Shown here one piece after another: positions 1 to 7,239 of a stretch of DNA of 56,269 nucleotides. Each line of letters begins with the position of its first letter. Position 1 is the first letter of the stretch. The notes under the pieces are model-generated. The model searched no databases. It saw only the letters and a program-made list of their open reading frames with translations, and had not been told where the DNA came from. A program made the translations under genes and the position numbers. Origin of the DNA: Calditrichia bacterium (lineage in GTDB: Bacteria > Calditrichota > Calditrichia > Calditrichales > Calditrichaceae); contig JALSTK010000095.1 in assembly GCA_026983775.1 (NCBI GenBank), positions 1-56,269 of the forward strand, read 5' to 3'.

Positions 1-401
1 TGAAGAAGTTTATTGTATCTGCCAGGCGGTAGAGAATCGAAAACGGCAAAGCCCTCTTTCAGATAGCGCCTATTAACGAATAATTCCTGTAACGGATATT
101 TAAGAAAAAGGTAGACCGCTAAAACATTTGCGGAGGGTAAAGAAGCCGGTTCATAACGAAGAGAACGTTTAAGAATGCGGGCACGGGCATATTTAACAAT
201 GCGCCGGGCTAAGGTTTGTTGCACGGAATCCGTATCCGTTAGAGAGGGACAGATTAAATTGGCCAGCCTTATTTGCTTTCCGCCCTGAATTTCGAACAAA
301 TTGGCGTCCAGAACCTTGACGATTTTTGTCTCCTGGCCATACAGGGGCAGAATGATCAGCAGGGATAAAAGGCTAAAATTACCAATGATTTTATGTATCA
401 T
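1..401 (-). CDS. Secreted protein with a staphylococcal-nuclease-like start (partial, cut by the left edge)
   Basis: The reading frame begins with ATG at 401 and runs off the left edge, giving about 133 residues. The first 22 residues are a hydrophobic signal peptide ending near YGQE. The next stretch, KIVKVLDANLFEIQGG followed by IRLANLICPS, resembles the first beta strands of thermonuclease (SNase/TNase) domains, which normally read VxxVxDGDTxxV then VRLxGIDxPE. The acidic catalytic residues of true nucleases are not evident: Asp-Ala-Asn replaces Asp-Gly-Asp. It may therefore be a non-catalytic SNase-fold protein. The start at 401 has GAGG about nine bases upstream; an in-frame ATG at 416 is the alternative. 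It overlaps the stop of the upstream ABC ATPase gene by 11 bases, suggesting translational coupling. Confidence 0.6.
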   Translation of the reverse strand, partial: MIHKIIGNFSLLSLLIILPLYGQETKIVKVLDANLFEIQGGKQIRLANLICPSLTDTDSVQQTLARRIVKYARARILKRSLRYEPASLPSANVLAVYLFLKYPLQELFVNRRYLKEGFAVFDSLPPGRYNKLL

Positions 402-1179
402 TTTGGTTGGCCTCATAGGGTAAAAGGTAGATTGATTTGGTAAAAGGGTTGATATCAATATAGACCTTTACGCCATATACTTGCTGAATCAAATCGAATT
501 GCAGCACCTGATCCGGTTTACCCCGGGCAACCATACGTCCATCGGACAACAGAATCAGATAGTCACAAAACTGGGCAGCCAAATTGATGTCATGGGTTAC
601 CAGCACCGTGGTCTTTTGTTCTTCCCGGACCAGGCGTTTGATATTCCGAAAGATTCGTTGCTGATGATTTAAATCCAGGGAGGAAGTGGGTTCGTCTAAA
701 AAAATCAACGCCGACTGCTGGGCCAGAGCGCTGGCAATCAAAGTGCGCTGTTGTTCGCCTCCGCTTAGCTGGCTGAAATTACGATTCCTTAAATTCCATA
801 AATCGAGTTGGCGTAAGGCTTGATCCACGATCGCCACGGACTCCGCATCGAGATGAAAAATATGCTTCATACGGGCATAGCGCCCCATCTCCACGATCTG
901 CTTCACCTGAAACGTAAAGGGGATATTCAGAGACTGGGGTACATAAGCCCGTAACAAAGCCAGCTCTTTGGAGGCATAAGAATGAACGGTTTTCCCCTGC
1001 AGCAAAACGCGGCCCTGGCCGGGCTGTAATAAACCCATCAGTACTTTGAGCAGAGTGCTCTTCCCCGCTCCATTGGGCCCGATAATTCCCAGAAACATGC
1101 CCTTCTTCACGGAAAATGAAAGATCATGTAAAGCTTCCCGGCCGTTGTAAGCAAAAGAAATGTGTTCGGCGAGTAACAT
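391..1179 (-). CDS. btuD: ABC transporter ATP-binding protein, BtuD/FecE type
   Basis: This 262-residue ATPase powers import of a metal chelate or corrinoid through an inner-membrane permease. It has Walker A GPNGAGKST (34-42), a Q-loop VPQ (about 80), the signature LSGGEQQR (138-145), Walker B ending LIFLDEP (158-164) and the H-loop VTHD. The overall pattern is that of the FecCD/BtuCD family (class with VPQ and a short C-terminus). Its position in a B12 locus with BtuB and BtuF homologues argues for cobalamin as the substrate, but siderophore or heme import cannot be excluded from sequence. It lies beyond a terminator that closes the nrdJ transcript, so it probably has its own promoter. No BtuC-type permease lies in the window; it may lie left of the edge or elsewhere in the genome. 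Confidence 0.8.
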   Translation of the reverse strand: MLLAEHISFAYNGREALHDLSFSVKKGMFLGIIGPNGAGKSTLLKVLMGLLQPGQGRVLLQGKTVHSYASKELALLRAYVPQSLNIPFTFQVKQIVEMGRYARMKHIFHLDAESVAIVDQALRQLDLWNLRNRNFSQLSGGEQQRTLIASALAQQSALIFLDEPTSSLDLNHQQRIFRNIKRLVREEQKTTVLVTHDINLAAQFCDYLILLSDGRMVARGKPDQVLQFDLIQQVYGVKVYIDINPFTKSIYLLPYEANQNDT

Positions 1180-1230
1180 TTTTCCCGGTTTGATTTAATT
1201 TATGGTTTCGTTTGTTATCCTTCCGAGCCA

Positions 1231-1269
1231 CAAACAAAAACACCCTGTCTGAAAGGTCCAAACAGGGTG
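1231..1269 (-). terminator. Rho-independent terminator after nrdJb
   Basis: Read on the minus strand, the 8-bp stem CACCCTGT / ACAGGGTG (1262-1269 with 1241-1248) is followed by TTTTTGTTTG. It lies 24 bases past the stop of the NrdJb gene and separates it from the downstream ABC ATPase. Confidence 0.85.
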
Positions 1270-1292
1270 ATTCGTATATAATGCAGCTATTT

Positions 1293-1913
1293 TTACTTAT
1301 CGCATTTGCTGTAACCGCATTCCGGATTTATACAGGTCAGGCAGCCATTCTCCATTTTAAGTGTACGCTGATTGCAGTCGGGACAAATCTGGAATTCCGT
1401 ATTCACCTCCGGAGCATTTTCGGCCGCCTCCAGGGCTTCGGTTACCTGCGGAGCCAACCGGATGGCCGGTTCTTCTCCCACATCGAGACAACCGATTTCC
1501 TTAAAGAAACGCTCGATGACATCGGCTATTTCCGAATAAAAAGAATGAATATACTTGCCGTTTTTATAATAACCGCCGTTCGGGTCATGAATACTGCTTA
1601 ATTCTTCCAGGATAAATACGGGATTAGAGGATTTGCGGAAGATGGCGGAAATGAGACGCGTCAATACGGCATACTCCGCATTCTTGGTTAAGTCCTTGCT
1701 GTTGATAAATATCTCGATCGGCCGGTTACGGCCGTTCTGTTCGATATAACCAAGGGTGATATACACGCTGTGCTTAACAAATCCGCTGCGCAGCTTATAC
1801 ACTTTGGCGCTGACAATTTCCGGTCTGACCGCCACATGCTCGGTAACATTATCCAGAGGTTCTTCGTGTTTGACTTCTTCGATCTTGATTTCGCTGTTTT
1901 TAATTTTGAACAT
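1293..1913 (-). CDS. nrdJb: Ribonucleotide reductase class II small component NrdJb (TSCPD domain and zinc ribbon)
   Basis: This 206-residue protein matches the C-terminal part of class II ribonucleotide reductases when that part is encoded separately (the NrdJa/NrdJb arrangement known from Pseudomonas). The middle holds a TSCPD-like domain (about 35-145). The C-terminus is a cysteine-rich ribbon with Cys at 177, 180, 191, 194, 199 and 204, ending YSKCDK. In this family the terminal Cys pair passes electrons from thioredoxin to the active-site disulfide, and the ribbon probably binds zinc. It starts 35 bases after the NrdJa stop and is clearly cotranscribed with it. A terminator follows. Confidence 0.88.
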   Translation of the reverse strand: MFKIKNSEIKIEEVKHEEPLDNVTEHVAVRPEIVSAKVYKLRSGFVKHSVYITLGYIEQNGRNRPIEIFINSKDLTKNAEYAVLTRLISAIFRKSSNPVFILEELSSIHDPNGGYYKNGKYIHSFYSEIADVIERFFKEIGCLDVGEEPAIRLAPQVTEALEAAENAPEVNTEFQICPDCNQRTLKMENGCLTCINPECGYSKCDK

Positions 1914-1948
1914 GGTTAATCCGCACTCCCTTACTAAGCCTTAAAAGT

Positions 1949-4426
1949 TTACATACGTGATTTCAGGTAATGGTATACAGTGGTGAGACGATCATCCGCA
2001 GTCAGGATCACATCATCGCCATGTAATGTAACTTCTTCTTCCGAATTATCCAAGAGAATTTTGTATAATTTTTTCTTCATTTTCTGGAATTCCGTTTCCT
2101 CGCCTTCCACACTTAAAATAGGATAACGGCTGCCGTCCCTGTAAATAGTGATGCCCTTCAATCCCCGTTTCCAGGCCATGAGATAGATACTGGAAATTTT
2201 CTCCGGTTCTGTAGTTTCCTGAAGATTAACGGTGGAGGAGATACTGTGATCCACAAATTTCTGGCAACGGCCCTGGATGTCGACCCGTTTCTCGGCATCG
2301 ATATGATGAGCGGTACGGAAGAAATAGGGAGGTAAATACTCGGTCAGCTCGGCTTCGGTTTGGGCATTTTCCACAGAACTGTTCAAATCGTGCATGTCAA
2401 TATAGGCCTGAACCGTAGAATGGAATACCTTGAAGAACTGATTACCGAAAGATTCGGATCGGCGGGTGTAGAAGAGGGCAAAGATGGGCTCAATCCCCGA
2501 GGACACACCCATATAATGTTTTTGACCCTGCACGAAACTCAACACGATATTACTGATCGAACCGGTGGGTGCAATGGCCAGCATGGCAATATTGCGCAAC
2601 CCCTTTTCTTTAATCATGGCTTTGGTTTCTTCGCTGAGTGATTCGTTAAAGAACGGACCCTGCTGGTATTTTTCATAATCAAAAATGGGCGATGGACCTT
2701 TTTCTTCGGCCAGTTTCGCCGAGGTTTGGTAGGCCGCATCCGCCACTAATTTCATGACCTTTTCAACCATCTCGATGCCCTCCGGAGAATCATACCCAAT
2801 ACCGAGTTGGTTCAGCATATCGGCGGCACCCATGGTTCCCAGGCCCAGACGACGCGTTTCGGAAGCCGCCTTGCGTTGTTTCTCGAGAGGATTTAAAATT
2901 TCATTCCACGAAACCACATTATCCAGAAAGCGGATGGCTGTTTCGGTCACCGATTTTATTTCGTCCCAATCCAGATACGCATCTTTGCTAAAGCCGTTAC
3001 GTACCATGCGGGAAAGATTAATAGAAGCCAGGTTGCAGGCCCCGCCTTTCTCCAGAGGTACTTCGGCACAGGGATTGGTACAGGTAATCGGACGACCCAC
3101 ATAATTGGACGGTGAATATTTGCTCATCCGGCTCCATAAAATAAGACCGGGCTCAGCGGTTTTATAATTCCCTTCCACAAAAGGATCCCATACATCGCGG
3201 GCTTTAACAAGACGTCGGATTTCACCGGTGGGCTGAGAGGCAAAATAGAGCATAAAATCACCACTATAGCGAATGGCCAGATCATAGGGCTCATTCTCCA
3301 ATTGCAGGATCAGATCACCGTATACATCCCGCTTAAACGGATCTTTTAAATCATCATCGGTTAAAATGAATTCATGAGTCTTGAAAAGAAAATCATTCAG
3401 GCTGCTCAGATTTTCGAACGAGCGCCAGCGTTCGTATTCGTCAATATTTTTAGCCGGAATCTGGTAAGCATAATGATGACCCTCGTCCTGATAGGCCTTT
3501 TTAAGCAGGCTTTTATTGAATTTTTTATAGATGAGAATCTTGTCTTTCCCATAAGTAATCTGTTCATCCACAGCCTGCATAAATTCATCGGAAACCTTGA
3601 TACTGATATTGGCAAAACGTACCTGGGTATTTTCCATGACCTGTTTCTGGATTTCACTCAGCTGATCGTCGTCAAATTGGTTGGTCCATTTCAACTGCTC
3701 GACGATCTGCCTTGTGACCCAATTGGGAATATTTTTGGTGCGGATGAATTCTATGATATCCGGATGTTTTACGTCGATGGTCAGCATTAAGGCTCCCCGC
3801 CGGCCGCTCTGACCGATCAGACCCGTGGTCAGAGAGAAAAGTTCCATGAAAGATACGGCACCGGTGGAACTGTCGGCTGCGTTATGGACAATGGAATCTT
3901 TGGGCCGTAGCGGAGAGATATCCACCCCGATGCCGCCGCCGTAAGAATAAGTCCGGGCGCATTCGTAAGCTGTATCATAAATCGATTCGATATTATCTTT
4001 TTCGATCTGGGCCGTAAAACAATTGGACAGGGTTTTTAAACGATACAGGTCTCCGGCCCCGGCCAGCACCCGACCTCCGGGTACAAAATATCCATGATAC
4101 AGATCATTATAGAAACGGGTAGCCCATTTTTCCGCCCGCTCCTGGTCCGGTTCCATGGCCGAAATAAAGGCGGAAACACGGGTAAATAAATCTTCGGGAC
4201 GATTTTCGATCAGCTTGTTTTCCAGATCCTTAACAAAGTACTTCTTTTCATATAAATTTCTGGCCAGATCATTATCACCCCAGTATTTATTATCCGGATG
4301 AATCGGCAGGTGGCCTTCTTTCTGCTGCTTTTTGAGAAAGAGATAAAGATTCTCATAAGCTTTTATATTCTTTTTACCCCCAATCTGGGAAAACTTACCT
4401 TTGTGCTTGAACATATCCAAAAACAT
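1949..4426 (-). CDS. nrdJ: Adenosylcobalamin-dependent (class II) ribonucleoside reductase, large component NrdJa
   Basis: This 825-residue enzyme reduces ribonucleotides to deoxyribonucleotides using an adenosylcobalamin radical. Visible motifs are the first active-site cysteine in LKTLSNCFTA (about 135), the GGIGVDIS and GRRGALM loops, the finger-loop region CTNPCAEVPL (radical Cys near 450) and the substrate phosphate-binding PTGSISNI near 620. It lacks the C-terminal Cys tail, which is supplied by the adjacent NrdJb. No ATP-cone is evident at the N-terminus; the protein starts directly with lysine-rich sequence. The start codon follows an AT-rich leader containing a hairpin. It lies in one direction with cobO and the B12 uptake genes, tying cofactor supply to its main user. 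Confidence 0.95.
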   Translation of the reverse strand: MFLDMFKHKGKFSQIGGKKNIKAYENLYLFLKKQQKEGHLPIHPDNKYWGDNDLARNLYEKKYFVKDLENKLIENRPEDLFTRVSAFISAMEPDQERAEKWATRFYNDLYHGYFVPGGRVLAGAGDLYRLKTLSNCFTAQIEKDNIESIYDTAYECARTYSYGGGIGVDISPLRPKDSIVHNAADSSTGAVSFMELFSLTTGLIGQSGRRGALMLTIDVKHPDIIEFIRTKNIPNWVTRQIVEQLKWTNQFDDDQLSEIQKQVMENTQVRFANISIKVSDEFMQAVDEQITYGKDKILIYKKFNKSLLKKAYQDEGHHYAYQIPAKNIDEYERWRSFENLSSLNDFLFKTHEFILTDDDLKDPFKRDVYGDLILQLENEPYDLAIRYSGDFMLYFASQPTGEIRRLVKARDVWDPFVEGNYKTAEPGLILWSRMSKYSPSNYVGRPITCTNPCAEVPLEKGGACNLASINLSRMVRNGFSKDAYLDWDEIKSVTETAIRFLDNVVSWNEILNPLEKQRKAASETRRLGLGTMGAADMLNQLGIGYDSPEGIEMVEKVMKLVADAAYQTSAKLAEEKGPSPIFDYEKYQQGPFFNESLSEETKAMIKEKGLRNIAMLAIAPTGSISNIVLSFVQGQKHYMGVSSGIEPIFALFYTRRSESFGNQFFKVFHSTVQAYIDMHDLNSSVENAQTEAELTEYLPPYFFRTAHHIDAEKRVDIQGRCQKFVDHSISSTVNLQETTEPEKISSIYLMAWKRGLKGITIYRDGSRYPILSVEGEETEFQKMKKKLYKILLDNSEEEVTLHGDDVILTADDRLTTVYHYLKSRM

Positions 4427-4512
4427 ACTTCAACCTCACTTGAATTCGCCGTAACAGACGGTTCTCCTTAATGGCTTCTATTTATTTTTTTTAGACCTCG
4501 GTTTTGCAGGAA

Positions 4513-4536
4513 CTCTTCTCCATAGCAGGAGAAAAG
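4513..4536 (-). promoter_or_regulatory. Hairpin in the leader of nrdJa
   Basis: On the minus strand a 9-bp stem (one G-U pair) with a 6-base loop forms from CTCTTCTCC and GGAGAAAAG about 90 bases before the nrdJa start. It could be an attenuator or a weak terminator of the cobO transcript; no strong U-tract follows directly. I did not find a clear NrdR box in the 4427-4629 gap. Confidence 0.35.
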
Positions 4537-4629
4537 CGGTTGCATTTGGGGGCCGATTTTATCGGGTGCTTAAGTGTGAATATAAAAAAAAATCGGCGTA
4601 TTTCAAATTTAAATTCCATTTGTTTCGGG

Positions 4630-5166
4630 CTAAGATTCGATACCTTTTCTTGCCTTAACTCCTTGTTTATAATAGTGTTTTACTTCCTTCATTTCTGTGA
4701 CGAGGTCTGAAATTTTTTTTATAGACTGCGGACAGTAGCGCCCGGTAAGAATCAGCTCTACTGCCGGCGGACGCTTCCGGATAAAAGAAAGAATTTCTTC
4801 GGTGCTAAATAGTCCGAAATAGATGGAAACCAGGACTTCATCGAGCACAACCAGATCATATTTTCCGCTCAGCATGGCCTGCTCGGCTTCCTCTAATCCC
4901 TGACGTACAATTCGCTTTAGTTTTGTTGACGGCTGCTTTTTTTCAAAGACAAACGAATCATTTCCATAGCGTCTTAAAATTAAATCCGGAGCAAAGGATT
5001 CTAAAATCTTGACCTCACCATAGGGATAGTCTTTCATAAATTGAACAAAATAGATTTTCAGGCCGTTGCCCAAGGCACGTATCGACAGACCTACCGCAGC
5101 CGTTGTTTTACCTTTACCGTTACCCGTGTATACCTGGAGATAACCTTTTGCTAATCTCTCCGTCAT
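4630..5166 (-). CDS. cobO: Cob(I)yrinic acid a,c-diamide / cobalamin adenosyltransferase, CobO/BtuR family
   Basis: The enzyme attaches the 5'-deoxyadenosyl group of ATP to the cobalt of reduced corrinoids, making the coenzyme that NrdJ needs. The P-loop GNGKGKTT at residues 15-22 and the following AVGLSIRALG are diagnostic of the CobA/CobO/BtuR fold, and VVLDEV (Walker B-like) follows in the middle. I chose the ATG at 5166 (178 residues) because GAGAGG precedes it by six bases and it then starts just after the btuF stop. An upstream in-frame ATG at 5202 would overlap btuF and has a weaker ribosome site. Length agrees with the usual 175-200 residues. Confidence 0.93.
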   Translation of the reverse strand: MTERLAKGYLQVYTGNGKGKTTAAVGLSIRALGNGLKIYFVQFMKDYPYGEVKILESFAPDLILRRYGNDSFVFEKKQPSTKLKRIVRQGLEEAEQAMLSGKYDLVVLDEVLVSIYFGLFSTEEILSFIRKRPPAVELILTGRYCPQSIKKISDLVTEMKEVKHYYKQGVKARKGIES

Positions 5167-5176
5167 CCGGTACCTC

Positions 5177-6073
5177 TCAATTTTTTTCTGATCGTTCTTC
5201 ATACTTTTCCAGAATTCTGTAAAAATCCCTGGCTAAAAGATAGACTCTGGGACCCGGGATGAGTGTGTAATCGGCCGTTAACACATACAACTGCTTGTTA
5301 AAAGCGGCTCGAAGTCCGGAAAAGTGCTGCCATTCCAGAATATTGTGTTCGTTCTTTTGCCGATCCCAGGGTTCTTTGAAACGAAATTCAATAATCAAAT
5401 CCGGCTGACGGGCCAGAATCGCTTCATGGCCGACCTGGGCATAACGCACCGTCAAGTCGTTAAACGCATTCCTGCCTCCCATTTCTTCCCAAAGAGAAGT
5501 AATAAAATTATTTGATCCCACCACGGTTATATTGCGAATGGAACCGGGCTGACGGCCGATGACCAACATGGCCCCGGGCGGCTTGAGCTTTAAAGAACGG
5601 CTTAACCGTTGGTAATAAGCCAGAGAATCTTTCATTTGCCGCTTCAGACTATCGGCCGAAGCCGGACAATCCAACCACTTACCGATTGAATCTATGGAAG
5701 CGAATACATCGGACAGCTCATCATTATTCACGATTTTCGTGTGTAACCCTTCGTGCAGGAGTTGCTCTGCCAGCTCACTATGGGCGGCCGTGCCGATCAG
5801 AAAATTCGGATCCAGAGCAAAAATTCTTTCGATATTTGGATTCAAAAGGCCGCCGATATGTGGTTTAGTTCTGGCCGACGGCGGATAGTCACAAAAATCG
5901 GTTACAGCCAGTAAATGGCTCTGCTGATGCAAGGCATATATAATTTCCGTAATATTCGGAGAAAGGGATATAACTTGCCGGGCTGCGCCCCTTTTTGCTC
6001 CCACCTTTCCCGTACATTGTCCGATAAAAAGCAGAGCAACGGTTAAAATAAATAGATTTTTCATGGCGCTCAC
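5177..6073 (-). CDS. btuF: Periplasmic cobalamin-binding protein, BtuF/FecB type
   Basis: This is a class III periplasmic binding protein of an ABC importer, 298 residues. It has a hydrophobic N-terminus, then VISLSPNITEIIYAL, FCDYPP and IGGLLNPNIERIFALDPNFLIG, the typical N-lobe pattern of BtuF, and a C-lobe ending in YTLIPGPRVYLLA. The N-terminus ends in GQC, a poor lipobox, so it may be a soluble periplasmic protein or an atypical lipoprotein. The GTG at 6073 overlaps the upstream stop (GTGA), while an ATG at 6064 is equally possible. It forms an operon with btuB and the btuG-like gene upstream and cobO downstream. Confidence 0.85.
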   Translation of the reverse strand: MSAMKNLFILTVALLFIGQCTGKVGAKRGAARQVISLSPNITEIIYALHQQSHLLAVTDFCDYPPSARTKPHIGGLLNPNIERIFALDPNFLIGTAAHSELAEQLLHEGLHTKIVNNDELSDVFASIDSIGKWLDCPASADSLKRQMKDSLAYYQRLSRSLKLKPPGAMLVIGRQPGSIRNITVVGSNNFITSLWEEMGGRNAFNDLTVRYAQVGHEAILARQPDLIIEFRFKEPWDRQKNEHNILEWQHFSGLRAAFNKQLYVLTADYTLIPGPRVYLLARDFYRILEKYEERSEKN

Positions 6074-7131
6074 TTTTGATCATAGACGAAGGTAACGGCT
6101 CCGGGTGTGATACCCACTACATGCGTTTCCTGCAAAATACCCTTAAAATCAAATATCTTCAGTTCCCCGTTCTGGGTATAGTCTTTTGCATCCAGTACGA
6201 ATAGTTTCTTCCCTACCGGATCGGCTTCCAGACTGTAATAATAACCGCTGATTAATGAGTCATTGACCAATTTATGGCTCTGGGTAGAATAAGATACGAT
6301 ATGCCCGCCATAGATGAAAAACGCACTCTCATTACCATCATAGGTTAATTCCGAAGGATGACCCGGCAAGGCAAGAGAATCGACCACTTGCTCTCCGGCC
6401 GGATCAATTACATAAAGGCTGCCGTCCGTACCTTTGTCGGTCGAATCACCCCAGGCCGGCCAGCGCCCTCCACAGAGGACATGGATATATCCCCCGTCAT
6501 CCTGAATCATATATGCGGGATTATCTCCGACTTTTAGATTTTTCAGCAAAAAGCCCGGTTTCAAATCGATTACGGAAACGGTGTTGCTATAGCCAAAACC
6601 ACTATTGGCCACAAAGGCTTTATCGCCGTTGATAATTATTTCTTCCGGATTGGGACCCACATTAATAGTACCGATAACCTTATAATCGGATAAACTGATA
6701 ATCGAAACCGAATGGGTCATCAGGTCGGTAACATACGCCTTGCCGTCATAAAAAGCGATATTCCGCGGACTACTGTTGGCCGGCATGGAAATAGTCGCTA
6801 CACTTTTCCAACTGTTCAGACCGATCACCTCTATTTTATTGGAAGTATTCACTACGATGAAACCCAGCGTATCATAAATGGCCATGCTTTGAGGTGTATC
6901 TCCCAAATCACGTCCATTGGCTTTCCTGAAAATGGAATTCTGCACCTGATGGGTTGCAAAATCATAGTAAGAGAGCGTACCGTTATTATGCCCCCAGTTT
7001 CCTTCATTGATGATAAAGGCCCCTTTTGAACTTTTACTTTTCAAGCCATCGAGCGCATCATTAGGATTGCGCTCACAACCGACCAGGGCCCATACACTAA
7101 TCATCATTACCCATACCACGTATCTGAACAT
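6070..7131 (-). CDS. btuG: BtuG-like surface lipoprotein (YVTN/YncE-type beta-propeller, DUF5074 family)
   Basis: This lipoprotein (353 residues from ATG 7131) resembles BtuG, a beta-propeller of Bacteroidetes that binds vitamin B12 at the cell surface and hands it to BtuB. After the signal sequence MISVWALVGC (Cys 19, good lipobox) comes GAFIINEGNWGHNNGTLS, then repeated propeller blades (for example TIEVIGL-like strands, AYVTDLMTHSVSII, AFVANSGFGYSNTVSVIDL). I reject the longer frame starting at 7227: the ATG at 7131 has AGGAGGAGGT four bases upstream and exposes a correct lipoprotein signal. It sits directly between btuB and btuF, as in Bacteroides loci, which supports the assignment. Function is inferred from family and context. 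Confidence 0.82.
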   Translation of the reverse strand: MFRYVVWVMMISVWALVGCERNPNDALDGLKSKSSKGAFIINEGNWGHNNGTLSYYDFATHQVQNSIFRKANGRDLGDTPQSMAIYDTLGFIVVNTSNKIEVIGLNSWKSVATISMPANSSPRNIAFYDGKAYVTDLMTHSVSIISLSDYKVIGTINVGPNPEEIIINGDKAFVANSGFGYSNTVSVIDLKPGFLLKNLKVGDNPAYMIQDDGGYIHVLCGGRWPAWGDSTDKGTDGSLYVIDPAGEQVVDSLALPGHPSELTYDGNESAFFIYGGHIVSYSTQSHKLVNDSLISGYYYSLEADPVGKKLFVLDAKDYTQNGELKIFDFKGILQETHVVGITPGAVTFVYDQK

Positions 7132-7239
7132 TTTACCTCCTCCTGCGTTTTTTGTAACCTTTTCGAACTGTTTATGGTCCTTTTCCAGACCGGTTAATAC
7201 CCTATAAAGAAATCCTTTGAACATCATCCTACCGTAGAT

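Noticed and set aside
3406-3790. Large frames in nrdJa on both strands
   Set aside because: These are shadows of the nrdJa coding frame with no family similarity.
4552-4597. Long-loop inverted repeat GCCGATTTT / AAAATCGGC between cobO and nrdJa
   Set aside because: The loop of nearly 30 AT-rich bases makes it a weak structure; I could not assign it as terminator or operator.
7132-7227. N-terminal extension of the BtuG-like frame to 7227
   Set aside because: It lacks a ribosome site and would bury the lipoprotein signal; the ATG at 7131 has an excellent Shine-Dalgarno.
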